A stretch of 64,000 bases of DNA from Blasia pusilla. Its lineage: Eukaryota; Marchantiophyta; Marchantiopsida; Blasiales. The stretch is taken from contig CM114273.1 of NCBI GenBank assembly GCA_050084515.1, positions 23,498,001 through 23,562,000 on the forward strand. Reading direction: 5' to 3'. The position numbers were made by a program, and so were the translations under genes. Shown here piece after piece: positions 1 to 12,412 of the stretch (positions within the stretch are counted from its first letter, which is position 1; each line of letters begins with the position of its first letter). The notes beneath the pieces were generated by a model, which made no database searches, was not told where the DNA came from, and saw only the letters and a program-made list of their open reading frames with translations.

Positions 1-673
1 TGCAGAGGTTGATTTGGAACATACGCAAGAGGTGTTATGAGACTTCAAATGGATGTAGGAAAAGCACATGCGTTAGTGCATGGAGTAGCCAAGGACATGA
101 CTTGTGACTATAGGAATTTTGGGCCAAAGGATGTTATAGTTAGAACATGCTAGTGTTGCAATAAAGGAGTGCATCGATTTGGAGATTTGATGTTAGTGGT
201 TTAGGCAATTTTTCCTTGGGAATGCATGGCAATGAGTAGTTCCTCATATGCTTAGGATGTAAGTCAAGAGGAGAGACAAGGAGTATTTGAGGTGAGAGCT
301 TGTATGTGGATAAGCACCTAGAATGGGACCAAGTGTTGGGTGACTAATATTTGGGCTCACCCCAACGTCAGAGTGTAGATCACTCTGCCTTGGAGTAATC
401 TTGCTCATGGTAGCATGAATGAACTTAGTGACACGCCTAAGTCAAATACAAGAGCAATCTAAAAGTAGTATGACTTGTGTACCTTGTAAACATGTGGGAT
501 GTTTACATGTTGTAAGAAAAATCTTTTAGTATCTCCTCTTTGATAAGCCTAGATCAATTCCTCGAAACTAACCTAACCTATCAAATAATCTAACTAAGTC
601 TGCTAGCTAAGACTTAAGCCAAACAAGGAATTTCGGGTTAGCTACCATAACGCAATTCGATGTCAAGAGGTCG
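1..673. other. Unassigned sequence left of the CACTA transposon
   Basis: No open frame of useful length and no recognisable domain on either strand. The stretch ends with the trinucleotide TCG at 671-673, the left target-site duplicate of the CACTA element. It could be old transposon debris, but I see nothing that proves it. Confidence 0.5.
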
Positions 674-705
674 CACTAGAAGAAAATAGTGGTTTTTATG
701 ACTAG
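674..705 (+). repeat. Left terminal inverted repeat of the CACTA element
   Basis: Starts with the diagnostic CACTA pentamer directly after TCG. It pairs with the right end at 7299-7329. Confidence 0.85.
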
Positions 706-1718
706 GATTGAATTGACTAAAGTTCTTCGTAACTTGAATGTGTGACTAGAATATCCCCTAGTCATACGGAAATCATATATTTCCAGAAACTAATCAACTC
801 TTAGTCATATTAAAATATGACTGAGTCATAGAATAATTCGGGGTGATGGATTAGTAATATATGAAATGACTTAGCCAATTCTGAGAGATATATAAGCAAG
901 ATGTCGTAATTGTCATCATGTAAAATTGCAAAATGACTGAATGACTCAATGACATGGAATTTTCTAGTATGTTATTAATTAAAAAATATTTCTCATTGAC
1001 ACAATACTATAAATTATACATAGATATAAACTCACAATACTTTTCACCACAAACTCAAAAAAAATTGGACTATAGGAGAACAATACAAAGGCACGCAAAA
1101 TAGGGCGGGAAGCTTGAAGGAGTAGACTCGACCGCGGAAAAACAAGGGGGCGTGCGAGCTTTTGGAGAACTAAGGAATTTAGTGCAAACAAAGAGACAAG
1201 TGACACGCACACAAGTGATACGCGGGAAGGGAAGGATTGAGATAGGGTTTATTGTGTTGTTCTATTCTCCGCATCTACTACAAAGGCTAGCGTACATTAA
1301 AACTTGTGTGTTGGAGGCGGCTTTGATGTTAGTGTGGGCTAAAATAAGTCTCGTCCTCCATTGTGCACTTTTTGTACTTGAGTGAGAAGAGAACATTGCT
1401 CTCGTAACAACTTTAGAGGAGAGAAGGCCTTAGACGTATTCCAAAAGAGGATCTTATGCTATTTTGAATTCTCGAGACAAGATCCAAGAGGGCAAGATTG
1501 GGCCACTATCTAGTTATCTCCAGTTTTCATCGTCGGGCGCTCCTCGTTCACTTTTGCTCTCGCACTAACAATGATTCAAGGTGCTCCCGATTCTCTTTTC
1601 TTGTCACACTATCTACAGTTCTGGCTCGCGTTGGTCGGACGAGGAGTAGGAGACTGCATGATTGCGATTACAAACCTATTGATCTTGCCTTGGACCTACT
1701 CCACCATTGCACTGCCTT

Positions 1719-2243
1719 CTTGATGTACGGATTCCGCTCCAATTACTGACTAGAAGCTTAGCCAACCCTGCATTCCCTCACTAGACAATCACATTGCGTT
1801 CTCGATATGATGCTCCATATAACTCTCTCGTTTTCTCTTCATGACTTGCAAGAACCAGGTTCAGATTGGTTGAGTCTTACGGCCCTAATGTGTGAAGGCC
1901 AAGAACACCACTCGAAATCCTCCTATATATGTTGTCTTTGTATAGGCACTTCTTGCTCAATTCTTCACCACTTCTCCATCATTGCACTGCGTTCTTGATG
2001 TACGGATGCCACTCCAATTACTGACTAGAAGCTTAGCTAGACCTGCATTCCCTCACTAGACAATCACATTCGTTCTCGATATTATGCTCCATGTAACTCT
2101 CTTGTTTTCTCTTCATGACTTGCAAGAACCAGGTTCAGATTGGTTGAGTCTTACGGCCCTAATGTGTGAAGGCCAAGAACACCACTCGAAATCCTCCTAT
2201 ATATGTTTTCTTTGTATAGGCACTTCTTCCTCAATTCTTGCAA
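1719..2243. repeat. Tandem duplication, period about 277 bp
   Basis: The block beginning TGATGTACGGATTCC at 1719 recurs at 1997 with a few substitutions. The match continues through GATGCTCCATATAACTC (1808) and TTATGCTCCATGTAACTC (2082) to about 1965 and 2240. It lies inside the CACTA element and appears non-coding. Confidence 0.8.
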
Positions 2244-3067
2244 TGCACATTCTGCAAATCAAAGTCCCAAGGTCCTTGCCGTACCTTGGACGCATAAGGA
2301 AAATGACTTGATGAACTCGGTCGTTACTTTCACGGATTTGCTAATGGGCGAGCTAGTGGGATTGGGAAGGTTTGTGGGCAGATCAGACAAGAGGCTCTAT
2401 GGAGAGAAGTAAGGAAGAACAAAGGAACAATGAGCCCGTGTCATCTTGTAGCGGGATTTTGTTAGGATAGATGGATTGCGATGGATGCCCTCTGCAGAAG
2501 TAATTGGCACGAACCTTGCTGTTATTGTGCTTGTATAGTCTTTTGCTTAGATTTGTCCATCGATGAAACTATGTCTGCAAAACCAGTTGGAAATCACTGA
2601 CATATTTGAATTTGGGAACATGTCTCTTATTCTTCTGACACCATTCATAGAGTAGCGTTTTGGGGGTCTTGATTGGATACGAAGATTTTTGTTGGATTTG
2701 ACCCCCTGGATCCAATCCACTTGCACCTCCCATTCCTCCCGAATCAGACAGAACCAAATTGGCTTCTCCTATTGATCTCTCTACGGATAGCTCATCCTAA
2801 TCAGCATATTTGTTCTTCAAGTGCTCCTTGAGCCGCGTATCTTGTTTGAAAATCCTTTCGAGAAAATGGACAAGGCAGAGGCTGCAAGTAGCAACCATGG
2901 AATCATGACAATGCCGATTACGGAGCAAGTCAATCAAACAGCTGAAGAAATTCCCTTGTTAGTCTCCAGATCTCTTCCCTCTCCGACTCTCTCAATCAAA
3001 TTCAAGTCCATTTGGATCACTGCACTCCAAACCTAAACCTTCACCACGAAGCTAAAACTGTTACTCC

Positions 3068-3068
<1 letters not shown>

Positions 3069-3131
<63 letters not shown>
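3069..3131 (+). repeat. (TC)n microsatellite
   Basis: About 31 uninterrupted TC dinucleotides inside the CACTA element. Confidence 0.97.
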
Positions 3132-3134
<3 letters not shown>

Positions 3135-4957
3135 ATATGAGCATTCCCTAACACGGCCCTGCGGTCAATAATATTGATTTCATGTATAACAAGAACTAGG
3201 TTCAACTTGTTAAATTCTTATGGGAGTGTGTCATGGTTGGGAATCATGGCCTAGAACAGTTGAGCTTCGTAGGATTTCTTAAATAAATTCTCAAATGAAG
3301 CGTGAGATCTTAAGACACTGGACCCGGTTGTAGAGTCGAAGAGCCTTCTGAGCGAAGTCCTATTTCCAGCCTTGGTCGTATGCACACCTTCTTAATTTTG
3401 AATGAATCTATATGATTTTCAACTGTCTTTTTCGTCATTTTAGTAATTTGTACACTACACTCATCCCTACATTTTAACCTCTTTGCTGAAGGTGGTTTTT
3501 TTTCTTAATGATGAGTTAATAGCCCTTGTTCGTGCGATCCTTGACAGTCAAGGATATGGTAGTAATTTTTTCTTCTTCAATGAGAGTGGAGAATGATTCT
3601 TGTTTTAATTGTTTCAAGCTATGGATTCAATAATAAGGATTCCCATATAACGTCACTTGAGTATGATCTTTTGAAAGTTATTTTTGGGATTCAAACTCAT
3701 TTCCAAAAAATATGATCATGTCTGTAGAGACAGTTGAGTCACAAGTTGTAGAATGACCGAAGAGGATGGATTAGTCTCTTCTACTACTAGCTCATACAAT
3801 GTACTCCGAAAACGCTCTCCAACAGGGATAAATAAGATATTGAAAAAAATATGTAGACCCTAAACCCTTTCGTTCCCACACTTATCCAACATTTTTTTTC
3901 AAGTGTTAGAGAGATATATCAAATTCTAGAATTACTCAAATACTAAGGTCTAAGTGAATTTTTTATTGTTGCAAGGATCTAATCCAATGTGCTTTTGTGT
4001 CACGAATATCATTGGGTGAAAGAGAAAAGTCGAAAGAAACAGTTGAATGCAAACATTGAGCATACACTACCACACACACACACAACAAAGGTATTCTGCA
4101 ATGGCATTTTTTTTTCTTCATAAGGATGAATCATAATTTTCATGTTTGCAAGGAAGATTTTTGGTATTATGGCACTTGAGTTTTACTCAAATGTACTTAA
4201 TCAAGATGTTTATGCCTGAGTTGCCTGTTGTATGCATTCATAGTACATTGATATCCTTAATGAATCGAACCCTTGCCTTCGTGCCAAGAAGTTACAAGAG
4301 AATAGCAGCCCAGGTAGATTTTTGAAAATAATCTCTACCCTCAATCTTTTTCTTAGCCTCATGATGAAATAGGTAGGAGGTAGGCTTGAGACTACCTCCT
4401 GCCTATTTCTAAGGAGTATCTTAATGAGATAACATTTTTCATAATCTAAAAGCACAAGCAACCTATTTATCATATGGAGGTAGTCTTCTTTTCCATTTAG
4501 TTAGACTATAGCCTTCTTTTCCATTCAGTTTGAAGATTGATGCTCATTCTCCACTTAGATTTTCTGGACCTAGAAAATTTCAATCCAGAATTGAGTTTGC
4601 CCTCTTTGAATGGGCTTTAGTTGAGAATCTGTATCTCATATTTGAAGTCCACACGTATATTTAATGCAAAATAGATGAAACTGATGGAATCAAGCCATGC
4701 AAGAACCTCACAGAAGCTATTAACTAATTTTCCTAATCTGGTCGCCTATGTTGTCCTTCAATAAATGAAAGATATTGTTGGAGCCGATGAGCCGCTAGAC
4801 GGATTAAAGCACAACTTTCTTCTCTTTGAGCTTTCGCATAATCCCAAGGTTTAACCAGGTAATTGGTGCATAGACATGAGGAATTTGATCCATGTACTTT
4901 CACTTTCAGCCACATCTTATCTTTAGCTTTCTTTTCAAACTTTTGTAATTTTAACTT

Positions 4958-5140
4958 TCTTGTCCATTGAGTTTGAAGACCAATGCTCTTCACTCTATGA
5001 TTATAGCCTTCTTTTCCATTCAATTTGAAGACATATGCTCTTCATTCTGATTACAACTTAGTTATCCATTCACCTCGGAGACCAATGCTCTACTTTCTGA
5101 TTACAATTTTTTTCTCCATTCAATTTGAAGACCCTTGCTC
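4958..5140 (+). repeat. Degenerate tandem repeat, unit about 50 bp
   Basis: Successive units share the pattern TTCCATTCAATTTGAAGAC followed by an ATGCTCTTC-like and GATTACA-like segment. Three to four units are visible. A looser related copy occurs near 4495-4560. It lies inside the CACTA element. Confidence 0.65.
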
Positions 5141-6479
5141 TTATGACCTCATCTACACCCTCAGTGTGTCTTGTCTCTCCAAATGTATCATTTATGCGGG
5201 CCTCACCATAACTTACCCTAATAGTTCTTTCCTCGGGCATTTAGTTCTTTCCTAGTTCTTTTTCTCCTCCATTTTCTTTTTAGAGGTGTAGAAGAAAAAG
5301 AATATACGACTTTAAAGAGACTTAGATACATTTGATCTTACTAAATCAAAGTAGGTTCCATAGTAGATTGATTATTTACTTGATTGGCTCCTCCCTTGTG
5401 GCAATTGATGCTACTCTTTCCCCCTCTCTCTGTTAACTATACTAAAAACTTGACCTTTGATCCTTTTTTATCTTATAGGTTTTTAATTGAAGGAGATCGA
5501 GATAGTGCTATCAAGTGGACACATTGGAGGAGCAGCTAGATTTATCGAGAAGCGAAGGTATTATTCAAAGGGCTTGAATTTTGTTTCTTAAGGATGAATC
5601 CAAATGGCCTGCCACCACCTGATCTAGGTATTGAACTCCATGAGCACTTGTGCAGTAACCAAAGAGTGTGGGAGATTAGGTTCAACTCACCAAACCTAAG
5701 CTTAGTAGGAAAATTTTGGGGAGTGGTGTGATAACAAGGTTAAGTGGGGGTGAAAAATTCCACGGGAGTGAAATTCTCCCTGGATTGGTGCAATTAGACC
5801 TGAAGATAGTCCATCTAGCTTTTATGGATCATAAATTGTGGCAAGCAAGTAAAGCGGACCTGCACATGCTCTTGGGAGTAATATGCTTTGGCTTGAAATG
5901 AATTTGAAGAAAATCATACGATAGACATCTTGCCTATTTCTAATTGCACTTCTATTGTTGAAAATACTACAAGTCTCTTTGTTGGACAAGCAATTTTGGA
6001 AGGGCTTAACTTTTGTATTCGGTGGACCAAGTTTCGGTAATGCATGTGTTCTTTGATCTCTGTTCTATTTGTTTCTATATGTATTCTTGTCATGCACTCC
6101 CACATATTATTTTGTTGGATGTTGTTTCACCCTACATAAGTGTCATCACTTGTTTGCACTTACATACCAATCTCTGATTTTATTTCTGTCTTGTCTCGTT
6201 TCAATTATTCACATGCACTGCCACACATTCTTTAGTTGAACATATAATTTTGAAAGGGTTTAAATATTTGTATTCATATTTTACAACAATATCATCGGCT
6301 GTCTGCTGTTGTATACTACTGTTTGGTTTTGTTTCTTATACATCTTAATGTTTGATATTCGACGCATGCAAATTAAAGGTCAATCTCTATCACTCTTATA
6401 ATTGTTAATGAGAGCATTCCTATCTACTAACGAGTGTAATCTAAAAAAAAAAAATCTGAAACTTTCATGTCGGCTACTT

Positions 6480-7298
6480 AGACATAACAAAGAAAGAGAG
6501 TCCCATAAAGAACCCCAAATTAAGTAGAAAGAAAATAGTCATATAAAACAGACTCAATCATATAAAGCAAACTTGCTTGATATGACTCACTATGACTCAG
6601 TCAAATCAAGCAAACTATACTCATTTAGACAAACAAAACTCATCAATATGACTCCTTCAGGTTAAATGACTCGAGCAAATGTAGTCATTTAGACAAATAA
6701 CGTCATCAAAATGACAAAAAAATCTTGTGACTCAATAAACTCTAGTCATTTAGATAAATTAAATTGAGAAATATGACTAAATATAATTATATGACTCAAT
6801 AACCTAATCATTTAGACAAAACATATTGACTAATATGACTAGGTAAATTTTATGACTCTATGATCTTGAGTCATTTAGAAAAATGCAAGTAATCAATATG
6901 ACTCAATACTCTCTTACGACTAAGTCATAGTCAGTCATATAACCAAATCATAGAGATTCACATGACTTAGTCATACTTCACGACTAAATCATCTAGACAA
7001 CTTAAGTGGTGAATATGACTCAGTCATAAATACTAAGAATCACGTGTCATCACATAACTAGTTCGGTTTATGTAATTTCCCTCTCAAAAGATGACTTGGC
7101 AATCATAACATATGACTAGACTTTTGCATACGTGGCATGACATCCTGACATGTCAGTCATAACCCACAATGACTTCATGAGTCCTCCACAAATGACTCTA
7201 GTCATAGTTTGGTACATGACTAGGCTTTTGTGACTCCATGAGTCACCAATCATTGCTAGTGCTATATGTACACATCTGACTATGTCAAGTCATATGAG
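6480..7298. repeat. Subterminal ATGACT/AGTCAT repeat cluster
   Basis: Dozens of copies of ATGACT, AGTCAT and TGACTAAGTCAT-like words occur in both orientations, spaced roughly 15-40 bases apart. The same words, at lower density, fill about 700-960 at the opposite end. In CACTA elements such subterminal motifs bind transposase; here that role is inferred from position and repetition. Confidence 0.7.
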
Positions 7299-7329
7299 CT
7301 AGTCATAAAAACCATCATTTGTTCTAGTG
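7299..7329 (-). repeat. Right terminal inverted repeat of the CACTA element
   Basis: Read on the minus strand it begins CACTAGAAC and ends in ATGACTAG, matching the left end apart from a one-base indel and a few changes. It is followed directly by TCG. Confidence 0.85.
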
Positions 7330-7332
7330 TCG

Positions 7333-8589
7333 GCTTCCCAAAAAGGCTTGACACTAGAAGGTTTGCGTTGATGAGAGCATCAATTTCTAAAGAGGGATGA
7401 GTGTTGTGACCCTCATAACCAATTGCAAAAAAAAGCCAAGCGGAATGCTAGGATGGTTTGCGCATTGGAGGGATCTCTTGGAAGAGACGCAAGAGACACA
7501 AGATATAAGACGCAAAAAAGGCTGAGCATTTCATGCATTTATGGTTGCGACTAGGAAACCTAAACCAAACGTGAATCAAGACTTGAGAGGAGTCGAGTCT
7601 AGGAAGAGTGGTTGCCAAAGAGGTGATAATCGGATTTGGAATGTCACTAGCGTTTGGGGTTTTGACTGTATTTTGGACTATAAGTTTATAAATTTTAGTC
7701 CTAAGATATGTTTGGGATAATTAAGATGGAGTTGGAAAGCTTATACAAATCTTGTTCCAACGCACCAAAGATCTCAGCAAACGCAGAAGCAGAGGATGAG
7801 AGACTTCCCGAAAATTAAATGACTGTACGGGGAGTTGGGTTGAGGGCCAAAAAGAAGGGCTCGAACGTCTTTTCCCAAAGGATAGGGGGGAGGTGAAGAA
7901 GCCCAGAAATACTAGTAAGGGGAAGGTCTCCAAGGATGCTTGGGACTCGAATCGAAGTAAGGTGACCAAAGGGAATGGTTGCACAAAAACGGAGAAGTTC
8001 TTCCTTAGGGCGGACATGGACTAACAAGTTTGGACATGTCCGCGGACATGAGTTCCAAGAGGTGGGACCCAAACTTATAGTCCATGATGCAAGGCAAGGC
8101 AAGGAGGAGTGGAGCAATGAGGGAGGAGGGAGTATATCTAGAGGTGGAGGGAGAAAGAAACGGGGGAGTATGGAACATGAAGGCAAGTAAGGGGAATGAG
8201 AAAGAAGGGAAAGGTAGGGCCCATATGGACAAGTCCTCTCATAGGACGGACATAAGTCCACGGACACGGACTTTGTCCACGTGCAACCTTGCCCAAGGGC
8301 ATGAAATGGACTGCGAATTTTGTGTTGGGACTCAAAACCCTAACCAAGTCCAATAGAGTGGATTTTGGATTCCAACCCGCGACTTATTTAGTTGAGTTTT
8401 GGGATAGACTTTCCCGTGTTGGGAAGTGAGGAATTAGGGGGGTGAGCTTGATGAGGTGCCTTGTTGGGAATTTGGTGAGTTGGAAGGTTGATTGACCCAA
8501 ACCAGACTATCATAAGTGTGTTTGGGATGCAGATAAACAGTGAGAGCGTGTCTTACTAAACATATGCTTCTGCAACACTAGAGATTGAC
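7333..8589. other. Intergenic DNA with a GGACGGACAT-rich dispersed repeat
   Basis: No convincing gene. The overlapping frames between 7720 and 8360 have low-complexity composition and no domain. The stretch 8005-8290 contains repeated GGACGGACAT, GGACATGTCCG and CACGGACTTTGTCC words. A related block in inverted orientation occurs at 53235-53300, so this is probably a dispersed repeat. Confidence 0.5.
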
Positions 8590-9250
8590 GTTCAAGGGAA
8601 GTAGGTGTACAACAAAAGAGATCTTGAGTACTATTTGAGTCATTCAAGGTTATCCACTCTTCCCTACTCTATTTGGAGTTTTCATTGATGACATTAAAAA
8701 ATGCTTGGAGGAATGTGAAAGTGAAGGTGTGAAGCTTGGAGACTTTATCATCAAAGCTTTATTGTATGGAGATGATATCATATTATTAGAACGAGATGCC
8801 ATTCGTTGAAGAAAACACCTCGACACTTTGGAAGGTTTTTGTATTAGATGGAGGTTAGAATGGAGAAATCTAAAGTCATGTTGTAGTGGGTACTAGATCC
8901 CAGTTCTCATTCTTTTACAAAGGTCAAACTTAGAACCAGTGAAGAGCTATAAGTATCTAGACATTGATTTCTCTCACAATTATAGTTGGGCACTTTGCCT
9001 TCAAAAGAGAGTAGAAGCATAATACAAAGCTCTTGATTCACTCTTGTGGTGGTCTCAACTTTCTTACATTATTTTATCGCATGGCATCGGACTGAGCCTC
9101 ATAGACTAGACATCGAGGAAGTTGACTCAACATGGATAGAAGTGGACAACTTTGTAGGTTATGTGACGTAAGAAGTATTGAGGATGAAGAACATGTGTTT
9201 ATTATATGTCATGGATATGAAGAGATTAGAGTAGCTCATTAAATTCATAT
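8590..9250 (+). pseudogene. LINE (non-LTR retrotransposon) reverse transcriptase relic
   Basis: Plus-strand translation gives fragments in the order of a LINE ORF2 C-terminal half. A QGYPLFPTLFGVFIDD segment (about 8647-8690) matches the conserved QGCPLSPxLF block. ALLYGDDIILL (about 8755-8793) is the RT catalytic box with YGDD in place of the usual YADD. A YKYLDIDFSHNYSWALCL segment (about 8948-9000) follows. A Cys/His knuckle with CRLCDVRSIEDEEHVFIIC (about 9155-9215) resembles the C-terminal zinc motif of plant LINEs. Stops and frame changes interrupt it, and the endonuclease and 5' half are absent, so this is a dead 5'-truncated copy. Assignment rests on motif recognition only. Confidence 0.75.
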
Positions 9251-10386
9251 GCGGATTTCTCTATTCGTTAGTACAATTGGTTTGTTATGATTTATGTTAT
9301 TATATTAGAGATATCATTATTCATCGCTGAAATGCTCTAGGCATATCCAAGATAAGGTTTTTTTTTCATTCGGAGAATTACTTATGATGTACTTTTTAAC
9401 CTTTTGCATCCTACGAGCTTGATTTAATTACCATTTATCATTTCAAAGTTGTATTATCTTAACCATTCCACATAGTGATCAATAATTTTATGCAAGAAGT
9501 CTTCCCCTTAATCATTGGATGAGTTAAAAAATCTACTCCTAATATAAACCGTAAACCCTAGAGTAACTTGAATGGATTAAGTTCTAAATTTAGCACAATT
9601 GGGGTTCTCAATTTTATCAATAGATTTGATTTTGAGAATATTATCAAGTCGGTGAGTAGCACATTTAAGGATATTAAGATAATAATGCGTAATTTCAATC
9701 ATCTAATTTGATTAAAAAACATGAATTAAAGAAACTTAGATAAAAAACTTAATGATATAGAAGTCAACCTCAACAAATATGTTGAGGATGGAACAATTTC
9801 CCCATCCTTCTCTATGATCCATGCCAATCCTCTCCCTTATGGACGGGCCTCCCGACGGCGTGAAAGCCGGATCATAAATCACGGCAACCAGAGAACAGAC
9901 CAAGGAAAGAAAGCCATAGGGAGGCGAGGACGTTACAAACAAACCGCTATGCACAAGATGCGTACGACATGTTGGCCGCTCGCTCGCTCGGTCGGTCGGT
10001 CGGCCGGCCCGGAACTCGTGGCTGCTTTGTGGGTTGACGGTTGATGAATGGGACTGGCAGTCATAGGCTTTTCGCTTGTGGTGGATGTGAGCGCGTGAAG
10101 GAAACGAAGGGACATCACTCGCTGCGCGTGAGGAAGCGGAGGCGAGGAGATTTGCATGCCGCTGGAGAGATCCCGAGTGCCTGTCACCATTCCATCTCTT
10201 CGGCGGGGAGTCCAACTATGGTAGCCGGCTGTGGGCGGGCCTGCAACGCTGAGCTCGGGAGCGCGAATTATCAAAGTAAGGGACGGGAAAATGTGCGCTT
10301 ACCACGTCAAGCCGCTCTCGCTCAACGGGGTATGATGCTCCACCTCCTTCCCCAGAGATCTGTGATTTTCCGGGTGAGTCAGGGGT
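9251..10386. other. Intergenic region, AT-rich then abruptly GC-rich
   Basis: 9251-9790 is AT-rich with no feature. From about 9800 composition becomes GC- and CpG-rich, including a GCTCGCTCGGTCGGTCGG-type run near 9978-10010. Overlapping frames on both strands here look like composition artefacts. The shift may mark the 5' side of the possible gene that follows. Confidence 0.4.
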
Positions 10387-11395
10387 ATGGGCAGATCCCA
10401 ACACTCCCTCACGGTTAGTGTGGGAGAATCGAATGTCCAGTTGATTAAGAGGAGGGCTTGGAGTCCGACGGGTGATAGGACAGAGTTCATTGGAAGGAAA
10501 CGGACCACATATCCAATTCACTGGAGCAAGAGGTCGGAGTGTTTCAGTAGTGATGTTGACTTCAATTTTGCTAAGATAGATTGGCCACCTGCACCGATCT
10601 CCCCTCATCAAGATGTGTTGAGAATCTTTAGGGCAATGGCCTTACATCTCATGAATCTGGACAAGGAAAGATCTGGAATGCTTATAATCTACAGCGCAAT
10701 TGGAATTCGATGCATGCTTGCAGCTGTCATCGGACCCCACTCAGACCAGGAAGAAGCTGGAGGTGGGAACGAAGAGACCTCGGGGGCTGAGACAAAATGG
10801 AGAAAAAAGGAATGTGCAGGACGACAGTCATCTACCGGTGGGGCGAGTGTGGACTGTGGTGGCTAACTTACTTCAAGCATTGAGCGAAGCCAGGGACGAT
10901 CTGCTTGCGCTGATGTCCACCGAAAGCTTCAGAGGCCTTAGAAATAGTAATGGTAGTTACGTCACAAGAGCAAATGGCAAGTTTAGGAGCGAGTCCCCTT
11001 CTCGCCCGACATCTGCACCGGCGGATTCTAGGAGAGCCAGTAAAGTTACGGGTGCAGAGGATGCAGTGTCAAAAGTGCCGAACACTGGTGAGTGCACCCC
11101 TGTAGAATTCGGCATGAACCTGGAATTCGACAAAGTGCAAACGGTAAGAGGTCGAGAGCCCAGAAAACTTTCGACCACGGGAAGAATCCGCATGACCGAT
11201 GCCAGCAAAGGGAGATTCAAATCATCACCGCGTGGTGGTGTGGATTGTGCGAATGTCTTTCCAGAAGTCAAAAGGATCTGCTATTCAGCCCGTTATGCGG
11301 ACCTCTTGAGAATAGAGGCACAGAACTTGCGAGAAAGGCGGCTTTCGGAAGAACCCACTGTCCATGCTAATCCCAGCAAGCCGTCTTGGTGCTGA
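10387..11395 (+). CDS. Possible host gene of unknown function, structure unresolved
   Basis: Two overlapping plus-strand frames, 10387-10866 and 10700-11395, have non-repetitive composition and contain no transposon motif. The first includes a hydrophobic stretch near 10620-10735. The second (about 231 codons) is basic and serine-rich, with a segment WTVVANLLQALSEARDDLLA and an arginine-rich C-terminus, and ends at a TGA at 11393-11395. A spliced gene joining the two frames near 10730-10780 is possible, but I cannot pick the junction confidently. I do not recognise a family. It would be convergent with TERT, about 1 kb from the TERT stop codon. It could equally be an untranslated transcript or chance open frames in a GC-rich island. 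Confidence 0.3.
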
Positions 11396-12412
11396 ACCCA
11401 CCATGGCTACCACCGTATGGTCATCATTTCCCTCTGCCTTCGCCCAAGGTAATCTCAGAAAGACATCCACTTTTTACCACAATGAAGAATAAACTATGTA
11501 CAACGAGACACACGGAGTCTTCAAACTATATATATTCGAACTAGTATTCAAATTGCATGTGCGAAGCACAGAACTAAATACCCGAACACAATGGAATCCG
11601 TGATAAGGCCTTTCGGGACAAGGCAACAGGGCGAGGGGGGAACCTACCATGAAACAAACGCGCTAACACCAATTCAGCCACCACCCTAACTTTCAGCTTT
11701 GGGAATTGGTGTTCATCATTGTCGATGTTGGGTTCTTAGAAGACAAAGAAAGCCGATATAGCTGTGCAGAAAAAAGGGTCAAAATGTCTTGGGACTCCCA
11801 CTGACCGAATGACAGCAAGTCCAGTTCCTAAACGATAAACCCATAAAAAAGGTGCTAAAGAGTGAAGACGGAAAGGAGACTCTACCCTGCACCGAAACGA
11901 ATATCTAAATGACTGTTTCATAGAGTTCATGAGGACAGAACTACACGAGTAGCCCACATTACCCATGTTTGACGAGAAAAGAATCAGATTGTAGTCACCT
12001 ACGCGGCTGTCTCTGCTTCATGCCCTGCGCATGAAATCCCTTCAGGTGCAGGAGTCCCTCTACTCCGACACTGAAGTACTCCAGTTCTCAGGAATGTACC
12101 AATACTTTTCAGCGAGAAATCTGGGCAAGCATAATGGAAAGATTGCACTCTGCTTGATTCAGTTGGCAACCACTAATTTTCCGTAGCATGGAGCTGGTAT
12201 TAGGGAATGTAACGAAAAGCTAAAATGGTCGTCCAGATGCTGAGATGTTCCTGCATGGTAGAAGGTAGAATTGCTTTTATTTCTGCAAGTTAACATGTCT
12301 TACCGTCATGCGTGAAGATTATTTGGATGGAAATGGCGAAATTTTCTCAATGATGACCATTATTTATGTTCGGTAATCGATTATATTGCACGCTATGAAG
12401 GACACCTAATGA
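11396..12412. other. 3' flank of TERT
   Basis: No convincing coding sequence on either strand. It should contain the TERT 3' untranslated region (minus strand, below 12413). No clear polyadenylation signal can be singled out. Confidence 0.5.

Larger units (their letters stand above)
674..7329. mobile_element. CACTA-type (EnSpm/CMC) DNA transposon, apparently non-autonomous
   Basis: The left end begins CACTAGAAG and continues to TTTTTATGACTAG. The right end is its inverted copy, closing with CTAGTG at 7329. The two ends match over about 31 bases with one small indel and a few substitutions. The trinucleotide TCG flanks both ends (671-673 and 7330-7332), the 3-bp target duplication expected for this superfamily. 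Subterminal regions (about 700-960 and 6480-7298) are crowded with ATGACT/AGTCAT words in both orientations; such repeats serve as transposase binding sites in CACTA elements. The 6.6-kb interior contains simple repeats, a 277-bp duplication and short frames, but no DDE transposase or TNPA-like frame that I can recognise. I therefore read it as a non-autonomous derivative carrying filler DNA. Confidence 0.82.

Noticed and set aside
7721-8356. Cluster of overlapping frames up to 150 codons on both strands
   Set aside because: Low-complexity Pro/Ser/Leu or Gly/Arg/Lys composition caused by purine-rich DNA; no motif and no splice logic.
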